Positions 16,111 through 23,916 of a stretch of 34,926 bases of DNA are shown here, in pieces (the first letter of the stretch is position 1; the number at the start of each line of letters is the position of its first letter). The position numbers were made by a program, and so were the translations under genes. The notes beneath the pieces were generated by a model, which saw nothing but the letters and a program-made list of their open reading frames with translations, had not been told where the DNA came from and searched no databases. Source of the stretch: an uncultured Solirubrobacteraceae bacterium. GTDB lineage: Bacteria > Actinomycetota > Thermoleophilia > Solirubrobacterales > Solirubrobacteraceae. The DNA lies in contig CADCVQ010000025.1 of NCBI GenBank assembly GCA_902806175.1, forward strand, positions 1 to 34,926. Reading direction: 5' to 3'.

Positions 16111-16971
16111 TCAGCGACGGACGCGATCTCCCGGGCCGCGGGAGACGCGGTCCTGGCTGTCGGCGTAGAGGAGGTCGCGGCCGCCCTGGCCGGAGAGGCG
16201 GTCACGGCCGGCGTTGCCGCGCAACGTGTCCAACCCGAGGCCGCCGCTCAGCACGTCGGCGCCGAGGCCGCCGAACAGCTTGTCGTTGCCGCCGGCACCG
16301 AAGATCTCGTCGTCACCGGAGCCGCCGGTCAAGTTGTCGTTGCCGATCGCGCCGCGGATCTCGTCGTCGCCCGCGCCGCCGTTGACGCGGTCGTTGCCGC
16401 CGCCGCAGTCGATGAAATCATCGCCGCCGCCCGCCAGCACGACGTCGTTGCCTGCTCCACACCTGATCACGTCGCGCCCGGACGTGCCGACGAGCCGTTC
16501 GCCGCGGGCGGTGCCGGTGATGACCTTCCCGCCTGCGCCGGGCGTCGGGGCGAAGGGGTTGATCGACGGGGGGTTCGCGCCCGTGCCGGGCGTCGGCGCA
16601 GGCGCCGGACCCACGTCGCCGCCCGTGACCTCGAACGCCGCCTTTCCTTCCGAGTGCGACGCATGCTCGTCCGCCGTCGCCGCCGAGATCACGTAGGCGC
16701 CCGCCGGCACACGCGGCACGGTGACGTTGACCGTGAGCGTCGGCCCCACCCCGCTGGCCAGCCGCGGCCCATCGAGGCCGTTCCAATGCACGTCGACCGG
16801 GACGTCGCGCGGGAAGCCGGTTGCGGTCACCGACACGGTGGAGCCTGTCGTAGCACTCGCCGGACTGACCGTCACGGTGCCGTTCGGGACGCATGCCCAC
16901 GCCAAAGAGGCGAGCGTGAGCGGCAGGGCGAGAACACCCAGAAGACAGACGAAGATACGACGCGAGACCAT
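16111..16971 (-). CDS. Secreted Ig-like protein with RTX calcium-binding repeats
   Basis: 286 aa. A signal peptide (IFVCLLGVLALPLTLASLAWA) leads into one Ig-like domain (SPASATTGSTVSVTATGF; VPRVPAGAYVISAATADEH), a Pro/Gly linker and then about nine GGxGxDxxx nonapeptides (GGDDFIDCGGGNDRVNGG; GGAGDDEIRGAIGNDNLTGG) that form a calcium-loaded parallel beta-roll. It ends shortly after the repeats in a basic tail. No type I secretion genes are nearby, and the Sec-type leader argues for the general pathway, as is common for RTX proteins in Gram-positives. A GAGGAGG (16978-16984) lies 6 nt before the ATG. The Ig-like half parallels the 13558-14256 product. Confidence 0.82.
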   Translation of the reverse strand: MVSRRIFVCLLGVLALPLTLASLAWACVPNGTVTVSPASATTGSTVSVTATGFPRDVPVDVHWNGLDGPRLASGVGPTLTVNVTVPRVPAGAYVISAATADEHASHSEGKAAFEVTGGDVGPAPAPTPGTGANPPSINPFAPTPGAGGKVITGTARGERLVGTSGRDVIRCGAGNDVVLAGGGDDFIDCGGGNDRVNGGAGDDEIRGAIGNDNLTGGSGDDEIFGAGGNDKLFGGLGADVLSGGLGLDTLRGNAGRDRLSGQGGRDLLYADSQDRVSRGPGDRVRR

Positions 16972-16977
16972 CCAGAT

Positions 16978-16984
16978 CCTCCTC
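16978..16984 (-). promoter_or_regulatory. Strong Shine-Dalgarno of the RTX gene
   Basis: GAGGAGG on the minus strand, 6 nt before ATG 16971. This fixes the start and contrasts with the leaderless genes nearby. Confidence 0.75.
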
Positions 16985-17226
16985 GAGGGCAGTTCCGCAG
17001 CTGCGCGAGCGACGCGAGCCTTGTGCGGGGACCGTTAGGGGCCGTTCACACTGTGTGCTACCCACCTTAGCGATGGCCGAACGCCTACCTGCACGCGCAC
17101 GGCACCGGTGGTGCGGCTCTGAGGTGGCCGATCGCTGCGCGTGATACCCGCTGTGGCTGCCTGCACGCCCGTCGAGCTGACGGTCGCCGTCTCACAGACC
17201 TGCCGCCGCCTGCCGATAGCAGTTCC

Positions 17227-19032
17227 ATGGCGTCACGCGACCCACGTCCCGCGCTGAGCGCAGCGAGCCTCGGGGCCCTGCGCGGGCTCTTCAACGCCGA
17301 TGCCGAGGGTGAGCTCGCGGCGCGGCGCGCGCCGCAGGGCCGCCCCGGCTACGCCGACGCCGTCGACGCCGAGGTTCAGGCCTCACACGAGCTGCGCGCG
17401 GAGCGCGAGCGGGTCGCCGATCAGGCCGCGCTCAACGACGCCGTGCTCGCGACCTCGCACGACGCGTTCATCTCGATCGACGCGGGCGGGCGGATCACCA
17501 CGTGGAACGCTCGCGCCGAGGAGATGTTCGGCTGGCCGGCCGCGATCGCCCAGGGCCGCTCGCTGGCGCGCACGATCATCCCGCCGGCGCTGCGCGCCGC
17601 GCACGAGGCCGGGATGAGGCGCTTTCTCGAGACCGGCGAGTCTGGGGTGTTCAACAAGCGCCTGGAGCTGACGGCGCTGCATCGCGACGGCACGGAGTTT
17701 CCGATCGACATGACGATCACGCCGCTGCGCCTCGCCGGCACGTACAGCTTCAACGCCTTCATCACCGACGCCACCGGTGCGCGCCGGGCGGCGCGCCATC
17801 GCGAGGCGCAGCACGGCGTCGTGCTCTCGCTCGCCGAGGCCGCCACGACCGAGCGGGCGCTGGCGGGTGCGCTCGAGGCGCTCGCGACCGGCCTGGAGTG
17901 GGAGGTCGCGAGCTTCTGGTCGGCCGACCGCGAAGGCAGCGGGCTGCGCTGCGAGGGCATCTGGCATACCGGCGCGCCCGGGATGGACGCCTTCGAGGAC
18001 ATGACCCGGGCGCTCGTGCTCGCTCCCGGCGAAGGGCCGCCCGGGCGTGCCTGGGCGCAGGGCACCGCGATCTGGATCGACAACGTGCAGCGCGATCGCG
18101 GGCTGCCGCGCCGCGGCCTCGCCGCCCGCGCCGACCTGCTCACCGCCGTCTGCGTCCCGGTGCGCTGCGAGGGCGAGCTCGTCGGCGCCCTGGAGCTCTT
18201 CACGACGCAGGCTCGCCGCCGCGAGCGCGACCTGCTCGCGATGCTCGACGCCACCGCCTCGCAGCTGGGCCAGTTCGTCGAGCGCAAGCGCGCCGAGGCC
18301 GAGAGCGACCGCCTGAAGAACGAGTTCTTCGCGCTCGTCTCACACGAGCTGCGCACACCGCTGACGTCGATCATGGGCTACGTCGAGCTGCTGAGCGAGG
18401 AGCCCGATCTCGCGCCCGACCTGCGTCACTTCGTCGACGTCATCGACCGCAACGCGTCGCGGCTGCAGCAGCTGCTCGGCGACGTCCTGTTCGTCACCCA
18501 GGTCGAGGCGGGCCGCTTCGACCTGCAGCCCGGCCCGGTGGCGTTCAACGAGCTCGTCCAGGCGGCGGTCGATCACGCCCACCCGCAGGCGCAGCTCGGC
18601 GGGATCACGGTCCGCACCGCGCTTGCGCCGGTGCCGCCGCTGCTCGCCGACCGCGATCGGCTGCATCAGCTGCTCGACCACCTCATCTCCAACGCGCTGA
18701 AGTTCACGCCGCCAGGCGGCGACGTCCACGTCGGCCTGGAGCGCGACGGCGAGGAGAGCGTCGTGCTGAGCGTGCGCGACACCGGCATCGGGATCGCCGA
18801 GGACGAGCAGGAGCGCCTGTTCGAGCGCTTCTTTCGCACCTCAGAGGCGACCGCGCGAGCGGTCGCGGGGGCCGGCCTCGGGCTGACGGTCTGCAAGTCG
18901 ATCGTCGAGGCCCACGGCGGCCGCATCGGCGTCACCAGCCGCCCGGGTGCGGGCACGACCGTGCGCGTGGACCTGCCCGCGCACCCGGCCACCAGCGCCG
19001 GCCGCGGCGAGCTGCGCGTCGCGGCTCAGTAG
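17227..19032 (+). CDS. PAS-GAF sensor histidine kinase
   Basis: 601 aa with no membrane segment, so a cytoplasmic sensor. Order: a coiled N-terminal segment; a PAS domain at ~75-185 (DAFISIDAGGRITTWNARAE; MFGWPAA); a GAF domain at ~200-350; HisKA with the phospho-acceptor His373 in VSHELRTPLTSI; and HATPase_c with N box (HLISNALKFTPPGGDV), G1 (VRDTGIGIAEDE), F box (LFERFFRT) and G2 (GAGLGLTVCKSIVEAHGG). All kinase residues look intact. Its 3' end overlaps that of the receiver gene on the opposite strand by 7 bp. It probably phosphorylates that receiver, though partners cannot be proved from sequence. No Shine-Dalgarno precedes ATG 17227. Confidence 0.9.
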   Translation: MASRDPRPALSAASLGALRGLFNADAEGELAARRAPQGRPGYADAVDAEVQASHELRAERERVADQAALNDAVLATSHDAFISIDAGGRITTWNARAEEMFGWPAAIAQGRSLARTIIPPALRAAHEAGMRRFLETGESGVFNKRLELTALHRDGTEFPIDMTITPLRLAGTYSFNAFITDATGARRAARHREAQHGVVLSLAEAATTERALAGALEALATGLEWEVASFWSADREGSGLRCEGIWHTGAPGMDAFEDMTRALVLAPGEGPPGRAWAQGTAIWIDNVQRDRGLPRRGLAARADLLTAVCVPVRCEGELVGALELFTTQARRRERDLLAMLDATASQLGQFVERKRAEAESDRLKNEFFALVSHELRTPLTSIMGYVELLSEEPDLAPDLRHFVDVIDRNASRLQQLLGDVLFVTQVEAGRFDLQPGPVAFNELVQAAVDHAHPQAQLGGITVRTALAPVPPLLADRDRLHQLLDHLISNALKFTPPGGDVHVGLERDGEESVVLSVRDTGIGIAEDEQERLFERFFRTSEATARAVAGAGLGLTVCKSIVEAHGGRIGVTSRPGAGTTVRVDLPAHPATSAGRGELRVAAQ

Positions 19033-19502
19033 CCGGGCGGCGGGCGCGACGTCAGCACGCGCGGTATCGCGGGCGCGGGCGGTGTCCGCTCGTCAGCGGG
19101 CACCGGAGTGCGAACCGAGCCGCTACGCCAGGCGTCAGCCGGGCCGAGCGCGGCGTCGACGGCCGCCATCAGCGCGGGGGCGACGAACGGCTTGGTGAGG
19201 TATGTCGCGCCGAGGGCGCGGCCGGCGGCGATGTCGGCCGGCAGGATGCGGGCGCTGAGAAAGATCGCGGGCAGCTGCTCGAGGCCTTCGCGCCGGCGCA
19301 GCTCGACGAGCAGCTCCAGGCCGCTCATGCCGGGCATCGTGACGTCGAGGATCGCGAGATCCGGCGCTCCGCGGTCCTGCACCAGTTCCAGCGCGGCGGC
19401 GCCGTCGGGCGCAACGAGAACCTGATGTGCCGCCTTGCGCAGACGGAAGTCGACGAGGCCGCGCACGTCGCGGTCGTCGTCGACGACGAGGATGTGAGCC
19501 AT
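19026..19502 (-). CDS. Single-domain response regulator (receiver only)
   Basis: 158 aa. The receiver domain spans 1-120, with the acidic pocket Asp8-Asp9-Asp10, phospho-acceptor Asp53 in LAILDVTMPGMSG, and the Lys of YLTKPF. There is no DNA-binding or enzymatic output domain; the last ~35 residues are a Pro/Arg-rich tail. Such CheY-like proteins work by protein contact or in a phosphorelay. It lies tail-to-tail with the PAS-GAF kinase, making that kinase the likely partner. It is 29 bp downstream of the thioredoxin-like gene on the same strand, so the two may be co-transcribed. Confidence 0.88.
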   Translation of the reverse strand: MAHILVVDDDRDVRGLVDFRLRKAAHQVLVAPDGAAALELVQDRGAPDLAILDVTMPGMSGLELLVELRRREGLEQLPAIFLSARILPADIAAGRALGATYLTKPFVAPALMAAVDAALGPADAWRSGSVRTPVPADERTPPAPAIPRVLTSRPPPGY

Positions 19503-19531
19503 CGCGACGAGCGCCCCAGGGAGGCCGCGCT

Positions 19532-20152
19532 TCAGGGGCGACCGGCGAGAGCGTCGTTGACGGCCTGCGTGAGCTCGCCACGTTCAGACAGTCCGACGAT
19601 CGCGCGGCTGCGGCGCTGCTTGTCGATGACGAGCGTCGTCGGCGACTGGTTCACCGTCACGCCCTGCGTGATCGACTCGTACTGGCCCACGCGGCTGATC
19701 GGGATGACGTGCACGGCGACCTTGCCGCCGTGGCGGCTGAGCCCGCGGACGGCGCCGCGCGTCGCGACGTCATCGGCGCCCTTGGCGTTCCAGAAGAGCA
19801 GGACGACGACCTTGCCGCGGCGGATGTCGCGCACGACGGCGGCCTCGCGCCTGTTGGCGGGCTTCACGTCTCGCGCGGGCTTCGCGGCGGGCGTGGCGCC
19901 GGCGGGCGCGGCGGCCGCGGCTGCCGTCGCCGGCGCGGCAGTGCCGCCGGCAGCGCTCGTCGCGTCGGCCAGCGTGGCGTCCGCCGCCTTGGATGTGGCG
20001 GCGGCGTCCTTGGCCTTGCCGATAGCGGTTACCGGCGCGGCCGGCGTGTCGGCGACGTCCGCGGGCTTGGGCCGCAGGGCGACGAGCCACAGGGCGGCGA
20101 GAATGACGGTGGCCGCGAGGGCGATGAGCATCGGGCGCGAAACCTGGTCCAT
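19532..20152 (-). CDS. Membrane-anchored thioredoxin-fold protein lacking the CxxC
   Basis: 206 aa. An N-terminal membrane helix (PMLIALAATVILAALWLVAL) is followed by a ~75-residue Ala/Pro-rich linker and a thioredoxin-like domain from ~105: GKVVVLLFWNAKGADDVATR where the active-site CxxC would sit, then VAVHVIPISRVGQYESITQG and the cis-proline loop QSPTTLVID. There are no cysteines in the domain, so no disulfide chemistry; a binding or structural role at the outer membrane face is more likely. Start ATG 20152, divergent from the DksA-like gene across 303 bp. The fold call rests on the strand pattern and cis-Pro loop. Confidence 0.7.
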   Translation of the reverse strand: MDQVSRPMLIALAATVILAALWLVALRPKPADVADTPAAPVTAIGKAKDAAATSKAADATLADATSAAGGTAAPATAAAAAAPAGATPAAKPARDVKPANRREAAVVRDIRRGKVVVLLFWNAKGADDVATRGAVRGLSRHGGKVAVHVIPISRVGQYESITQGVTVNQSPTTLVIDKQRRSRAIVGLSERGELTQAVNDALAGRP

Positions 20153-20204
20153 GGCCCCGTAGTCGGCACCGCGCCGGCGCGGCGCAAGCAGCGCCCTGCC
20201 GGGC

Positions 20205-20384
20205 TAGTACACGTGTCCGGAAGCTCTGTGGGGTTTTGCCGGATGCCCGGCCGTGATCTGACGGTCGACGGTGTCCCGCCTTCGTGCTGGTGGCACGGCG
20301 GCGGGCGCCGGCGGCCGTCAGGCGCGGATCGGGCGCCGGGAAACCCGCAGAACTTGCGGATGCGTGTACCAGTACACGTGTCCG
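20205..20384. repeat. Long imperfect intergenic palindrome with duplicated AGTACACGTGTCCG
   Basis: Arm 20205-20248 matches the reverse complement of arm 20331-20371 at about three-quarters of positions (core GTACACG..TCCG.AAG.TCTG.GGG). TGACGG/CCGTCA pairs lie nested inside. The 14-mer AGTACACGTGTCCG occurs at 20206-20219 and again at 20371-20384 in the same orientation, and a perfect palindrome GTGTACCAGTACAC spans 20364-20377. It fills most of the gap between two divergent genes. It could be a dyad operator, a structured leader or a miniature inverted-repeat element; sequence alone does not decide. Confidence 0.65.
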
Positions 20385-20442
20385 TCCCGCTGCGGGCAGA
20401 TTGGCGCGGGATCCGTCGCGCAGCGCCGCCGGGAGCATCGGG

Positions 20443-20448
20443 TAGAAC
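20443..20448 (+). promoter_or_regulatory. Possible -10 box of the DksA-like gene
   Basis: TAGAAC ends 7 nt before ATG 20456 and no ribosome-binding site is present. The final base departs from TANNNT, so support is weaker than for the other leaderless candidates. Confidence 0.25.
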
Positions 20449-20455
20449 ATGGCGC

Positions 20456-20836
20456 ATGCCGCAGCGCGATCACGAAGCCGACCGCGAGGCGACCCGCCGC
20501 GTGCTCGAGGAGCGCCGCGACCGCAACCGCGAGCGCGTGGCGGCGCTCGCCAGGCCACCCGAGCTCGGCGCCGCCCAGGGCTTCGGCAAGCGCATCGGGG
20601 ACGGCACCACGGAGGCGATCAGCCGCCTGACCGACATCGGCGTCGGCAGCTCGCTGGAGAGCGCGATCGGCCGGACGGAGCGAGCGCTCGCAAAGCTCGA
20701 GGAGGGCACGTACGGGTTCTGCGACAGCTGCAGCGAGCCGATCGCGCCCGCGCGCCTGCAGGCGATGCCCGACGTCGCGCTCTGCGTCGCCTGCGCCGCA
20801 ACCGAGCGTCGCGAGCGGCCCGCGCGGCGGCGCTGA
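20456..20836 (+). CDS. DksA/TraR-family C4 zinc-finger protein
   Basis: 126 aa. A charged N-terminal helical region is followed by LESAIGRTERALAKLEEGTY and the zinc finger GFCDSCSEPIAPARLQAMPD ... CVAC, with all four cysteines present. Family members bind the RNA polymerase secondary channel; in actinobacteria related proteins (CarD-independent, RbpA-independent) are poorly studied, so the exact effect here is unknown. ATG 20456 is preferred over an out-of-frame ATG at 20449. The stop lies 21 bp from the end of the opposing aspS gene. Confidence 0.85.
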   Translation: MPQRDHEADREATRRVLEERRDRNRERVAALARPPELGAAQGFGKRIGDGTTEAISRLTDIGVGSSLESAIGRTERALAKLEEGTYGFCDSCSEPIAPARLQAMPDVALCVACAATERRERPARRR

Positions 20837-20857
20837 CGGCCGGCCGGGTCGCTGCCG

Positions 20858-22666
20858 CTACTGCCCGGGCGCCGCCGCCGAGCGCAGGCCCAGCTCGCGC
20901 AGCTGCCTGGCATCGACCGGCGCAGGAGCGCCCGTCAGCGGGTCCGAGCCGCTGGCGGTCTTCGGAAACGCGATCACGTCGCGGATCGAGTCGCGGCCGG
21001 CGAGCAGCGTGACGATGCGGTCGATCCCGAAGGCGATGCCGCCGTGCGGCGGCGCGCCGAAGCGCAGCGCGTCGAGCAGGAAGCCGAAGCGCTGCTGGGC
21101 CTCCTCCTCGTCCATGCCGATCGCCCCGAAGATCATCCGCTGCACGGCAGGATCGTGGTTACGGATCGAGCCGCCGCCGAGCTCCCAGCCGTCGACGACG
21201 AGGTCGTAGGCGCGCGACAGCCACGCGCCGGGGCCGTCGCTCGCGGCGAGGTCCTGCGCGGTATTGCCGCCGGGCGCCGTCGGCGCCGTGAAGGGATGGT
21301 GCGACGCGTCCCAGCGCTGCTCGGCCTCGTTGAAGGCGAACATCGGGAAATCGACGACCCACAGCACGTCGTGCCGGCCCTCGGGCACGAGGCGCCAGCG
21401 GTCGGCGAGCTCCAGGCGCAGCACGCCGAGCGCGTTCGCCGCGACGGACGCCGTGTCGGCGACGGCGAGCAGCAGGTCGCCGCGCTGCGCCCCCAGCGCC
21501 GTCGTCACCGCGGCGGTCTCGGCCTGCGAGAGGAACTTCGCGATCGGCGAGCGCCAGCTGCCGTCCTCCTGCACGAACGCCCACACGAGCCCGCCCGCGC
21601 CCGCGCGCTTGGCGACCTCGGTCAGCTCGTCGAGCTCCTTGCGGGCCACCTCGCGCGCACCGGCGTTGATCGCGCGCACGGCGCCGCCGTTCGCGACGAC
21701 GGAGGCGAAGACCTTGAACTGGGAGTCGCGCAGGTGCTCGGAGACATCGCTGATCTGCAGCCCGAAGCGCCGGTCGGGGCGGTCTGAGCCGAAGCGCAGC
21801 ATCGCCTCCTCGTAGGCCATCCGCTCGTACGGCGGCGGCGGCACGCCGAGCCCGCCGACCTCGAAGACCTTCGCCATGAGGCGCTCGTTGACGTCGATGA
21901 CGTCGTCCTCCTCGACGAACGACATCTCGAGGTCCAGCTGCGTGAACTCGGGCTGGCGGTCGGCGCGCAGGTCTTCGTCGCGAAAGCAGCGCGCGATCTG
22001 GAAGTAGCGCTCGTAGCCGGCGACCATCAGCAGCTGCTTGAAGAGCTGCGGCGACTGCGGCAGCGCATAGAAGTTGCCCGGCGACAGGCGCGAGGGGACG
22101 AGGAAGTCGCGCGCCCCCTCGGGCGTCGAGCGCGTCAGGATCGGCGTCTCGACCTCGAGGAAGTCCTCGTCGGACAGCGTCTCGCGGATCGTGCGCACGA
22201 TCTCGTGGCGCAGCACGAGCGCGTCGACCATGTAGCGCCGGCGCAGGTCCAGCGTACGGCTGCGCAGGCGCGTCATCTCGTCGAGGTCGGCGTCGGTGTC
22301 GATCGCAAAGGGCGGCGTCGCGGACTCCGCGAGGACCGTCATCTCGCGGGCCTGGATCTCGATCTCGCCCGTCGCGAGGTCCGGGTTGACGTTTCCCTCC
22401 TCGCGCAGGACGACAGCGCCGGCGACGCTGACGACGTACTCGCTGCGCAGCCGCTCGGCGGCGGCGAAGAGCTCGGTGCCGTTCTCCGGATGAAAGACGA
22501 GCTGCACGATCCCGGCGCGGTCGCGCAGGTCGATGAAGATCAGCCCGCCGTGGTCGCGGCGGTTGTGGACCCAGCCCGAGACGCGCGCGGTGCTCCCGGC
22601 GCTCGCGGCGCCCAGGCCGCCCGCCCAGCTGTCGCGGTACGGGTTGGCGCGCGGCGCGCGCCTCAC
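20858..22666 (-). CDS. aspS: Aspartyl-tRNA synthetase, probably non-discriminating
   Basis: 602 aa bacterial-type enzyme. It has an OB-fold anticodon domain (GWVHNRRDHGGLIFIDLRDR), class II motif 2 (CFRDEDLRADRQPEFTQLD), the bacterial GAD insert, and motif 3 (HGGIAFGIDRIVTLLAG). His39 in RRDHG and Gly91 in EEGNVNP are the anticodon-domain residues seen in AspRS that also charge tRNA-Asn, in contrast to Leu and Lys in the E. coli enzyme. This suggests Asn-tRNA is made indirectly by GatCAB (inference from known families). The GTG start overlaps the hisS TGA as GTGA, so translation is coupled. Confidence 0.96.
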   Translation of the reverse strand: MRRAPRANPYRDSWAGGLGAASAGSTARVSGWVHNRRDHGGLIFIDLRDRAGIVQLVFHPENGTELFAAAERLRSEYVVSVAGAVVLREEGNVNPDLATGEIEIQAREMTVLAESATPPFAIDTDADLDEMTRLRSRTLDLRRRYMVDALVLRHEIVRTIRETLSDEDFLEVETPILTRSTPEGARDFLVPSRLSPGNFYALPQSPQLFKQLLMVAGYERYFQIARCFRDEDLRADRQPEFTQLDLEMSFVEEDDVIDVNERLMAKVFEVGGLGVPPPPYERMAYEEAMLRFGSDRPDRRFGLQISDVSEHLRDSQFKVFASVVANGGAVRAINAGAREVARKELDELTEVAKRAGAGGLVWAFVQEDGSWRSPIAKFLSQAETAAVTTALGAQRGDLLLAVADTASVAANALGVLRLELADRWRLVPEGRHDVLWVVDFPMFAFNEAEQRWDASHHPFTAPTAPGGNTAQDLAASDGPGAWLSRAYDLVVDGWELGGGSIRNHDPAVQRMIFGAIGMDEEEAQQRFGFLLDALRFGAPPHGGIAFGIDRIVTLLAGRDSIRDVIAFPKTASGSDPLTGAPAPVDARQLRELGLRSAAAPGQ

Positions 22667-23916
22667 CGCATGCCCCGCCGGTCGCGCAGGATCCGCGCGA
22701 CCAGGCCGACCGTGTCGACCTCGAACTGCTCGCCCGCCTGCGTGTCCTTGAGCATCGTCTTGTCGTCTCCCACGATCGCAACGTACCGGGCGCCGATCCG
22801 ATCGGCGTGCTTGAGCTGTCCCTTGCGCGAGCGCCCCGCGAGCTCGACCTGCGCGTTCATCCGCGCGCGGCGCGCCTCGTCGACGATCGCAAACGCGCCC
22901 GGGCGCTGCTGCGGGGAGTCAAACCCGACGTACAGGTCGACCGGCGGCGGCGCGACCGGCAGGCCCGACGAGGCCAGCAGGATCCGCTCGATCCCGGCGG
23001 CCCAGCCGCAGCCGGGCGTCGCCGGACCGCCGAGCATCTCGACGAGCCCGTCGTAGCGCCCGCCGCCCGCGACGCCGCTCTGCGCGCCCAGCGCGACGGA
23101 CGTGAACTCGAACACCGTGCGCGTGTAGTAGTCCAGCCCGCGCACGAGCGTCGGGTCGACCTCGTGCGCGACGCCCGCGCGCAGCAGCAGTTCGCGCACG
23201 GTCGCGAAATGCTCGGCGTCGGCGGCGTCGAGGTGATCGAGCAGCAGCGGCGCGCCGGCCATCACCGCGCGCGTCCCCGGGTGGTCTGAGTCAAACGCCC
23301 GCAGCGGGTTGAGCTCGATGCGGCTGCGCACGTCCTCGGAGAGCTCGTCGGCGTGTGCGCGCAGATAGGCCTGCAACTGCTCGCGGTAGGCCTGGCGCGC
23401 CGCGAGCGTGCCGAGACTGCCGACGCGCAGCCGCAGCCCGCCCACCTCGCACTCTGCGAGGAGCGTGGCGAGCAGCACGATCAACTCGGCATCGACGGCC
23501 GGGTCGTCGGATCCGACCGCCTCTGCGCCGATCTGCCAGAACTGCCGGAAGCGGCCCTGCTGGGGCTTCTCGGAGCGAAAGAAGCTCGACAGGTACCAGA
23601 GCTTCACCGGCTGGGGCAGCTTGTGCATGCCGTGCTCGACGTAGGCGCGGCAGATCGGCGCGGTCCCCTCGGGGCGCAGCGTGACCGAGCGCCCGCCGCC
23701 GTCGTCGAAGGTGTACATCTCCTTCTGGACGATGTCCGTCGATGCGCCGACGCCGCGCGCGAAGACCTCGGTCTGCTCGAAGGTCGGCGTCTCGATGCGC
23801 CGGTAGCCCGCGCCCTCGAGGATCCTGCGCGCGGTCGCCTCGATCGCGACGCGGGCGTCGGCGTCCTCTGGCAGCACGTCGTACGTGCCGCGCGGAACCT
23901 GCAGGCGCTCGGGCAC
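22663..23916 (-). CDS. hisS: Histidyl-tRNA synthetase
   Basis: 417 aa, normal length. Class II motif 2 is VTLRPEGTAPICRAYVEHG; the histidine-A motif is VRGLDYYTRTVFEF; the C-terminal anticodon domain begins near 325 (PPVDLYVGFDSPQQR) with SRKGQLKHADRIGARYVAIV. The GTG start shares one base with the TAG stop of the upstream MBL gene (TAGTG), and the 3' end overlaps aspS. The hisS-aspS pairing is common in bacteria. Confidence 0.97.
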   Translation of the reverse strand: MPERLQVPRGTYDVLPEDADARVAIEATARRILEGAGYRRIETPTFEQTEVFARGVGASTDIVQKEMYTFDDGGGRSVTLRPEGTAPICRAYVEHGMHKLPQPVKLWYLSSFFRSEKPQQGRFRQFWQIGAEAVGSDDPAVDAELIVLLATLLAECEVGGLRLRVGSLGTLAARQAYREQLQAYLRAHADELSEDVRSRIELNPLRAFDSDHPGTRAVMAGAPLLLDHLDAADAEHFATVRELLLRAGVAHEVDPTLVRGLDYYTRTVFEFTSVALGAQSGVAGGGRYDGLVEMLGGPATPGCGWAAGIERILLASSGLPVAPPPVDLYVGFDSPQQRPGAFAIVDEARRARMNAQVELAGRSRKGQLKHADRIGARYVAIVGDDKTMLKDTQAGEQFEVDTVGLVARILRDRRGMR

